A DNA stretch of 64,000 bases from contig CM046006.1 in assembly GCA_025175895.1 (NCBI GenBank), forward strand, positions 65,244,288 to 65,308,287. Direction: 5' to 3'. This stretch comes from Wurfbainia villosa (Eukaryota > Streptophyta > Magnoliopsida > Zingiberales > Zingiberaceae). The notes beneath the pieces were generated by a model, which was not told where the DNA came from, made no database searches, and saw nothing but the letters and a program-made list of their open reading frames with translations. The translations under genes were made by a program, and so were the position numbers. Below, one piece after another: positions 56,732 to 64,000 of this stretch. How positions within the stretch are numbered: position 1 is the first letter of the stretch; every line of letters begins with the position of its first letter.

Positions 56732-59700
56732 GGATCTCCGCTGCTCGATGGACAACACCGATGCCAATTCAGATCCTCCGTCCCGTGAGTTCAAGGATCA
56801 CCATCGGAGTCGGGTGAGTAGGTGCTGTTTTCTTTGATATTGGATGAGATATAAGGTCAAGCTGTGATTTTGTTTCATATTTGAGCTTGATTCGTTGAAA
56901 TTGGGCAGGGACTTTGGCCGGTGAACTGAGGATGGAAGGAATGGGTGGTTGCCGAAGGATTTAGGGCAGGTAAGTGGGATCTAATTTCCTCTTGGCATAT
57001 GTCAATTTCTGTGTGTGATTCTTGTTGGGTTTTTGTTGATGATATGTTGGTTGTGTGGCTATTGAGCTGTATGGTGATTGGATATAAGCTGTGATCATGG
57101 ATTTGTCACCGTGATTAGAGTGGGAAGTAGTGAAAACTAAATTGGGATGGGTTGTGCAAGGTAAGTCCGATCTGGATGTTTGTGATAAATGGCAGGGGAT
57201 GGAGGACCCCGATACAGTCCGGTGGTTGGGAGATGGAGATATGTGAACCAGCTAAAGGATTCCCTATAACCTAATCATCAGATTTCTATTATAGGTGTGA
57301 GAATTTGGAGGTTTTCTTCAATTCATCTGGATTGAGGCAACGGTGGTATGATTTGGTTGTGATATGATTTAGTTGTAGCTAATATGCTTTTGGGTTGAAT
57401 GGATTGTTCTTGATCAGTACTAGGTTTAGGGGATTATGGAATTGAATGGATCTGAGATCCTAGTTGAGATCATAAAGCTGTGAAGCATTGTGAGGTAAGT
57501 TTAATTTGGTTATGTTATAGTAATGAACTACGTTGTGGCAGCATAATGGATATGGATTGATTTGTTATAGAATTGTAGCTGTGAGCTAGTATGGTGGTTA
57601 ATTATAGCAAGTAAGTCATCATGGTGATAAAGCGGATATTATGTGGGATAGATGAACGAGACCTTAGTTAATATTCATTTTGAATAATTGGAATACAAAA
57701 TCAATGTAAGATTCAATTTGATTACTCATTGTACGATAGAACTAAATTGTATTCTTTATGTTGATTTCAGGACCTTGATTCAAGATGAGTTCATGGACGT
57801 GAATACCATCAGCATAGTCTTCATAGCAGGTGGGTAATTTCCTACCCTGGTCAGGTAGATGTAATTGCATTCAGATTTAGACATAGATATGAGCATGTTA
57901 TATGTTCATATTATCTTGACCCAACTCTTATTTATCTGTAAGCTTGATACTTGTCGTTGGATATATATGCTCAAATGTTGATATCACATTTTCCTTTATC
58001 ATGATTGAGGAGTTACAGATGTGATGTAAGTAGATCTATAAATGTTTAGTAGGGTATAGATGTTGGAGTACGGATGATAACCTGGTTTGTAAATTGGGTA
58101 AAAGTTCATCCGTGGGTAGGTAATTTCCTAAATGTAGGATTTATTCCAATACCCGTATGTTGCATACTTATTACCAACCATGTATTGTGTAATGGTTAAG
58201 TAAAGGGTGATTAGTATGTCGCTATGGACTGGTGGTCCCAGCTTGATATGATTAGTTGAGTACGACTCTCTATTGGATAGAGAGTGTTATGATCAATTGA
58301 ATACGACTCTCTGCATAATAGAGAGTGTGTTGATCAGATTGGTACGACTCTCTGTATAATAGAGAGTCTGTGGTAGATGTCCGTATGTGTGACAGTACAT
58401 TCATGTCATTTGCATGCATACTGACAACATAGTCTCCCTTGGGGTTGAGAGAGTCATCTGTCATCCTGCCTCCCAGGATACTCCTAGAGGAGTAATTGGT
58501 GTGAGGGTAGAGCATTTATTGTGCCGCACTCTACCACTATAGATGGTGGTAGTTGGAGTTGCGTGCAGTTGTCCTGGGTGTGTGACACTCGACCACTCAT
58601 AGGTAGTGTCAGTCAGAGTGGCCAGCAGTAGGGACCCCCGTTGTATAGCGAGCTCTTTACGCTCATATGCTACTTGATTATACTGCCCACTCGACCACTC
58701 TAGAGCTGTGGTTGGTGTTGAGTTGGGACAGTTGTCATGTCATGTCACCTAGGCCACACTGAGGTCGTGGTAGCGAGTAGGGGTGCGCGGGCATGACCCC
58801 ATGCATGCTGCATTGCCGTATCATATGACACTTTGTATATTACCATATATGGATGGTTGTGATTAATATATATATATATATATAGATGCAGTCTATATAT
58901 ATATATACTTATTGTGATGTTGCATTTGATTGTACTATGCTTGCTGTATTTGGTTGTACATCATCTTCATACATTCTACTCGCATCTGTTATACAGCTGT
59001 GTCAGATATCTGTTTACTTGTTGGATAGACCATTAGATACCTTTGACCTAAATCATGAGTATATTGTGAGTTAGTATTATTTTTCCTGTTATATATTTGG
59101 ACATATGTTCAGGTTGAATCAGAGTAGTGTAGCAGACTTTCAGGTATGTCTGCATTATACGTTGTTTATTTGGTTAGACAGTATATGCATGTATTTATAT
59201 ACTGTACTGGTATACCTGTTGTACCTCTAGGTTATGCTGTCGAATTACATGTGATATTTGATATATACATGTTGTTCCTATTACCTACTGAGTTATACTC
59301 ACCACCATGAACCCTAGATTTTTCTGTTGCCCAGGTAATAGGTAGAAGTCTTCGTGACGGCTTGGAGCACCACTGGCTAACATCTCATCTCACCTTCGAG
59401 ACTCTTGTGGTCGTTTTGGGCTTTTCGTACGTTGTGTTATGTATTTGGAGTTTTTCGTGGTGTACTGTGTTGTGGACTTGTCATGTGATGTACACACTTA
59501 TGGATTTAGATTTTTTTTTGTCGATGTTCCATTATGTTGTGATGTGTCAGTCATACCGGTATGCACTGTGTAGTTTGTTATGTTGTTGTGGTTAGTTTCT
59601 GTTGTGGTTTGTTTACATATATATTTGTTGTTGTTGTGGCCTACGAGCCTTGTATTAACACGATATGTAGCCACGTACGGGGGAGATGTCGTCTGTCTGC

Positions 59701-59732
59701 TTTTCAGCATGGCATGCTCTCGGGGCATGACA
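56732..59732 (+). repeat. Y 5' LTR, second part
   Basis: Continues 44696-45244 after S. Includes GGTGAGT/GGTAAGT motifs at 56814, 56964, 57156, 57490 and others, 'ctaccctggtcaggtag' at about 57843, and a hairpin triplet at 58250-58380. Ends CTCTCGGGGCATGACA. Confidence 0.82.
58250..58380 (+). repeat. Tandem hairpin triplet in Y LTR
   Basis: Three copies of a 44-50 bp unit with 'acgactctct' and 'agagagtg' arms around an AT-rich loop of about 8 bp, each able to fold into a short stem. One related copy is at about 44345-44365 in the minus half-LTR. Confidence 0.82.
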
Positions 59733-59738
59733 ACTTTA

Positions 59739-59757
59739 TTAGTATCAGAGCCCTAGG
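59739..59757 (+). other. Y primer binding site
   Basis: TTAGTATCAGAGCCCTAGG, one base different from the X site, six bases after the LTR end. Confidence 0.88.
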
Positions 59758-60534
59758 TTCTACGATGACATACAATGGTGTTTTTGTGTCGAGTCTTGGA
59801 TTCTTGGGAGTCGATTTGTTCGGTTTTGGTTTTCTGAGATGAGATTGACAGCGACCTAATCTCCAAGTAGCACGAGGTAAGAATTCCTGATAACTTATAG
59901 TTTAGTAGATATTTATCTAAATTTTCTCAATAGGTGTATACAGTTAGAGTTAAGACACCTGTACAAACTTGTAGTAGAAGTCGTCCATCGTGGTGACTAA
60001 CCGGAGTTGTCGTTAGGGTTTATACTCCCGATTTTGTTGGCTATGCATTTAGATGCTTATAACAGGGTTGACTTGTAGTGTGTTAGTTTCTATTGGTAAC
60101 CGTGATTTGAGTTGACCACGGGAACATGTAGAGTCTGTGTGTCTTGGACCTGCTATCAAAAAGGTGAATTTCCTTTGAGAGCCGACTGATACCGAGTCGG
60201 AAAGCAGGGGTTAGTAGTCACATTTCTTGTGGAGATCAAGGATTATAGTATTAAGGATTTTCACTAACTGTGCTAGTCAAATCATTACCCATGGGATAAT
60301 GGACTAGGTGTGTATACTATTATTGCTATAGTAAGAAGAGGGTTAGTATAAGGTGTTTCATAGGGCTTTTGATCCCTGAGTTGTGCATACTGGGTTGTAT
60401 AACTTTGAAAGTACTTTTGAGTACTTAACTCATGTTATACAAAGAAAGTGGAGTTATTTGCATACCATTATCAGGATCAAGCCGGTGTTTGATAATAAAT
60501 ACAGAAAATAATATTCGGGGAATGATATATCACT

Positions 60535-60670
60535 TGATCATGGTTTAGTGATGTTGAAAGAGAGTATTTTCCCACGTCACTTTCAGTGACACATTGTAGG
60601 GAATTCTTGAGATTCAAGTAGGGTGATCGTCGATAATGGGAATACCATGTAGAGTCATTAGACTTGCAAA
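60535..60670 (+). pseudogene. Y gag remnant
   Basis: A frame gives FSDVEREYFPTSLSVTHCRE and FLRF, ending at a stop, resembling the 'F...YFP......REFLELKQGD' region of gypsy gag. It aligns with the X remnant at 36838-36990. The remaining 59758-61628 is homologous to X but without readable frames. Confidence 0.5.
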
Positions 60671-61628
60671 GTTACACTCACCTAATAGCTCAGGAATGTG
60701 AATGGATGTTTTAAGACACCCATGATTGTTATCTTACTGTTGGATTAAGATGAAGGGATCTTCTATCAGATCCTGCCGGAAGACGTTGGATTGAGTTGGG
60801 AGTTTAGAAATGACTCCGTACAAGTGTTTAAGAGTTGGAGACTGATAAGAAGATATTGCAGGTCAACTTATTTGGGTCAGAAGTCTCCGACTGTTGGATA
60901 AAAGGAGCAAGATCGGAGTCATAGGCTTTGAGCTATTTTCCGATTATAGAAGACCAATCGCAGATCATCAGGATGTTCTCGTGGATATCAGCAAAATCAG
61001 AACAAAGACTCCGAAGGGATTGTGTGCATGTAGTGAAGATCACGAAGACACGTGAAGTCAGATTATCTGTTGGATCAGTTCGTCTGTTGTTATTGTAAGC
61101 AACCAATACATTTGAGGAGGTATGCTTTGAAGACTCAGTTGAAGACTATCAATGGTGTTCCGGGAGGATGATGCACCATCTCGACAGGAGAGATTAGCAC
61201 AGAAGATTGGGTTATCTCATCAGCAACGACCTACTACCTCAGACATGGTTGGAGTTCCGTGATACTTCCCTTCAAGGGAAGTGACTTACACAGCAGTATC
61301 AGCAGAAGACATCGTGGAAGACTCATGCAGATAACAACAGTTACCCCAGATGTGGATTGGCTTTGTACAGAGGAGAGAGTATACGACGATGGTCGTATCT
61401 ATTCGGTATTCTACAGTTGTAGCTCGTAGGATTAAGTGATGAGATCAGATGATCTAGGAAAATCCCCAGACTTTTCATCACAGAAATGCGACCAAATTAT
61501 CACAGACCATTGGATCTGATCTGGTTCTCTTCGGAGAAAGGCCGAGACCTGCGGGGAGCCTTTGGATCGGATCAACAGATAATTGATCGTTCAGGGTATT
61601 ACTTTAGTTTACCCTCTGGGTCAATATA

Positions 61629-62985
61629 TGATGTGAGCAAAATGTATAGGGTTTTAGTCGTAGTTTTTGCTCACATCTTGTTACATTTCATGCATATATT
61701 ACTCTATTTTGCACGCATTTCCTATTTTCTAGATCGGAGGTCTGCTCGTTGGACTTTTGTGTGTAGGTTAGCATTTCAAGGTTAGAAAGATGCGCTTTCG
61801 GAGCAAAAGAAGGACATTTCACAGCTAGACGCAGAGTGGGACACGACCAGGGTGTGTGGATTCACACGGCCGTGCCCAATGGACCAGATCAGCACCCCAG
61901 GGCCACACACAGCCTGACCGTATGGAAACACATGGTCGTGTGGCGGCCCACCATATTTGCACGACTAGGGTCATTTCTGGATTTTGCAGCAGTCCGAGAC
62001 GATGTCTATATAAGGATGGCTCCGCCCAAACCCTAGGGGGAGGCACGATGCCTAGGATGACATGTCGAAGCCCTAAAAAGCTTCAGGAACTCGCAACGGG
62101 GAGGAGGAACGCCGCCGGAGGTCCACGCCTTGCACTTCAATGCCAGAGAGAAGACCACGAAGGCATTGTAATCCTTTGTTCCTGCATTTTATTCCTTATG
62201 TATTCGAACATAAACATGCTTTGTGATTCTTCTTTCATATACATGGAGTAGTACTTTCGATTCTATGATTAGGGAGTAGCTTGTGTGCACATTACAATGT
62301 TGGTTCATGTTAAATTCTACCTTTGAGTTTGATTTGACAATTGGTAGTTATTTTTACTAAATATATGCGTGTTTGGTTTTCTATCTGCTGTGCTTAGGCG
62401 ATACGAGGGGTGACATCCCTCGTATTTAAGATTTAAGGGATTTAATACAAGGAACCTAGGGGTAAACCTGATCTCCTGTAACTGTGGGTAGAAGGGTGTG
62501 GTGGAATCAGAAATGGTTCATCGTAGGAATTGATTTGGCATCCTCGTACCGTCTATCCCATCCTTTTAGGCGGAGATAGCTCCCGGCAGATGCGGTAGCT
62601 CATTAGGAGAGTGTATGATGTCCCTTCCACAAAATTATAGATAAATGTCTAGACAACACCAATTGACAACATTGTTTTATGATACACAAGCGAAACCGAA
62701 GTCCTAGAATCACCTTTGAAGACCTCGGCACACTCCCTTCCTGCTCCGTGTGACACCGTATAGAGTAAAGTCCACCGATATCCCTCACCCATCAAAACCT
62801 CTTAGAGTTATGTCCGAACAATGGCAACCACTGAATATATTGATATTCGAATCTCAGTCCCTATGGGATCGATAATCTTTATTACTTAATGACATCCGTG
62901 CACTTGCGGGCATTGAGCGCGAGCATGCGCTTTGAGTCCTCGACGGTCTCTATCGCGAGATTTGAGGTCGCGTTCGTGCGCATCA
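61629..62985 (+). repeat. Athila-like 5' LTR
   Basis: About 1.36 kb, starting TGATGTGAGC and ending GTGCGCATCA, a short inverted pair, five bases before the primer site. It includes palindromic 'cacggccgtg' at about 61866. ORFs at 61486-62251 are unsupported. The left boundary is inferred from the terminal inverted match. Confidence 0.72.
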
Positions 62986-62990
62986 AGTTT

Positions 62991-63008
62991 TGGCGCCGTT
63001 GCCGCGGA
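62991..63008 (+). other. Athila-like primer binding site (Asp tRNA)
   Basis: TGGCGCCGTTGCCGCGGA matches the TGGCGCCGTTGCCGGGGA site known from Athila/Tat elements with one difference. Confidence 0.9.
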
Positions 63009-63283
63009 CTGAGCGATTTGATATCAAATTGAACAGTGGTAAATTGGATCAGATTTAGGATTAGATTTATTTACTGGCTTTATTTTCTTTTTAGTTTGCT
63101 TCATTTGCTTTAGTTCTATATTTTCCATATTTAGATTTAGTTTTTTACTTTTAGCAGTAGTTTCCTATTTACTTATCACATCTTAGATTTTGATTAGCTA
63201 GATTATTTTATTTTCTGCTCTTAGAATTAGATTAACACTCCTAATTTTGTGGCTTGGTTCGTCGTATGCTTAGATGATTAGGA

Positions 63284-64000
63284 TTGGAAGGTCTAATTCC
63301 GATCGACTTAGAAATTGAGCGAACCTTTCATCGTCGAAGAGCAGAGCAGCGAAGGATGGAGGATCAAGCCGCATCCGAGGTGAACATAGGTAGCCGACTT
63401 CTGCAGGACTACACAGCTCCTAGCACTAGAGGATTCAGGCCGAGTATAGTTGGACCATCTATTTCGGCAAATAACTTTGAGCTGAAGCCGACACTTATAC
63501 ATATAGTCCAGCAGAGCCAATTCGGGGGAGCTGCGACTGAAGACCCGAACTGGCAACTTGAGGCATTTCTTGAAATCTACTCGACGATGAAAATGAATGG
63601 AGTCCCTACTGACGCAATCCACCTGAGCCTGTTCCCATTTTCACTGCGGGGTAAGGCTAAGACATGGCTTCACTCCCTACCTTCTGGTAGCATCACTAAA
63701 TGGGAGCAATGTGAGCAGTAGTTTTTGAATAAATACTTCTCACCAAGTAAGACTGCTCACATGCGCCATCTCATCACGAGCTTTTGCCAGAAGGAGGGGG
63801 AGTCCTTGTTCGAAGCTTGGGATCGCTACAAGGGGCTACTCTATTAATGCCTCCACCATGGACTGGAGAGGTGGCTAGTAATCCACGTCTTCTACAATGG
63901 GATCGCGTACGCCACAAACATGTCCCTAGATTCTGCTGCCGGAGGAGCACTGACGAACAAGACCATAGAGGAGGTAGAGGATCTTATCGAAGAGGTGGCC
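63284..64000 (+). pseudogene. Athila-like gag, partial, two in-frame stops
   Basis: From MEGLIPIDLEIERTFHRRRA (start 63284) the frame gives a GSRLLQDYTAPSTRGFRPSI block, ANNFELKPTLIHIVQQSQFG, EDPNWQLEAFLEIYSTM and FPFSLRGKAKTWLHSLP, the conserved Athila gag core. TAG at 63719 ends the open stretch, but the same frame continues with FLNKYFSPSKTAHMRHLITS and ESLFEAWDRYKGLL, a TAA at about 63845, and then CLHHGLERWLVIHVFYNGIA and AAGGALTNKTIEEVEDLIEE to the window end. Gag would form the particle. The gene is incomplete at the right. Confidence 0.9.

Larger units (their letters stand above)
44696..61628 (+). mobile_element. Y: degenerate plus-strand Ty3/gypsy element, interrupted by S and an Athila-like element
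   Basis: The 5' LTR is 44696-45244 plus 56732-59732 (about 3.55 kb), starting TGTAAAATACC and ending CTCTCGGGGCATGACA. The primer site is at 59739. The internal region is aligned with X as far as the 'ggtattactttagtttaccc' block near 61598; the Athila-like LTR starts at 61629. No intact ORF is present. The remainder of Y lies beyond the window. Confidence 0.82.
61629..64000 (+). mobile_element. Athila-like Ty3/gypsy element, 5' end
   Basis: The LTR at 61629-62985 is followed by an Asp-tRNA-type primer site and an Athila-like gag. The element is inserted in Y internal sequence. Its right part lies outside the window, so target duplication cannot be checked. Confidence 0.88.

Overview
This is plant nuclear DNA made almost entirely of nested LTR retrotransposons and their remnants. 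I found no host protein-coding gene and no tRNA or rRNA gene. The plant assignment rests on Ty1/copia elements with minus-type or plus-type Met-initiator primer sites, a chromodomain-bearing Ty3/gypsy element, an Athila-like element with an Asp-tRNA primer site, a TRIM element, and gag-only copia derivatives. I cannot name the species; a monocot is possible, but that is a guess.

Layout (labels are mine). 1-237: end of a gag-only-type LTR. 238-1265: partial plus-strand LTR of the CopA family. 1266-13231: degenerate minus-strand gypsy element GypM, whose gag is split by CopA, a complete minus-strand copia element (1659-9708, 5-bp target duplication CATCC). 13232-14310 plus 19447-19493: LTR and leader of element P, interrupted by the gag-only element Q (14311-19446). 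19494-22436: plus-strand gag-only element N, truncated. 22437-23232: minus-strand Tat-like gypsy gag fragment. 23233-25430 plus 34974-38930: degenerate plus-strand gypsy element X; chromovirus Z (25431-34973, minus) sits inside a TG microsatellite of its LTR. 38931-42943: plus-strand copia pol remnant, interrupted by a solo CopA-family LTR (39148-40909). 42944-44695: half of an X/Y-family LTR on the minus strand. 44696-61628: element Y (plus), whose 5' LTR is interrupted by a 4.3-kb solo LTR S (45245-56731). S contains the gag-only element R (45901-53079), whose gag contains a tandemly duplicated TRIM (50211-51449). 61629-64000: start of an Athila-like gypsy element inside Y.

The elements work as layers of insertion rather than as a pathway. 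Where I could test both sides of an insertion, the 5-bp duplication is perfect or has one mismatch: CATCC, GCTTG/ACTTG, GTGTG, TGCTT, GGACC/GGATC, GTAAA, GATTT. This fixes the relative order of events. Coding parts are broken by frameshifts, stops and deletions. R gag is the best preserved: apart from the TRIM insertion I see a single stop codon.

The most interesting points are the five-level nest at 42944-61628, the 605-bp tandem duplication of the TRIM, the related gag-only elements that appear to have lost pol near the same place, the clusters of a CAGTCGACTG palindrome upstream of the presumed TATA box in their LTRs, and dense LTR-pair mismatches centred on CAG/CTG trinucleotides, which may be an assembly artefact or a trace of methylation.
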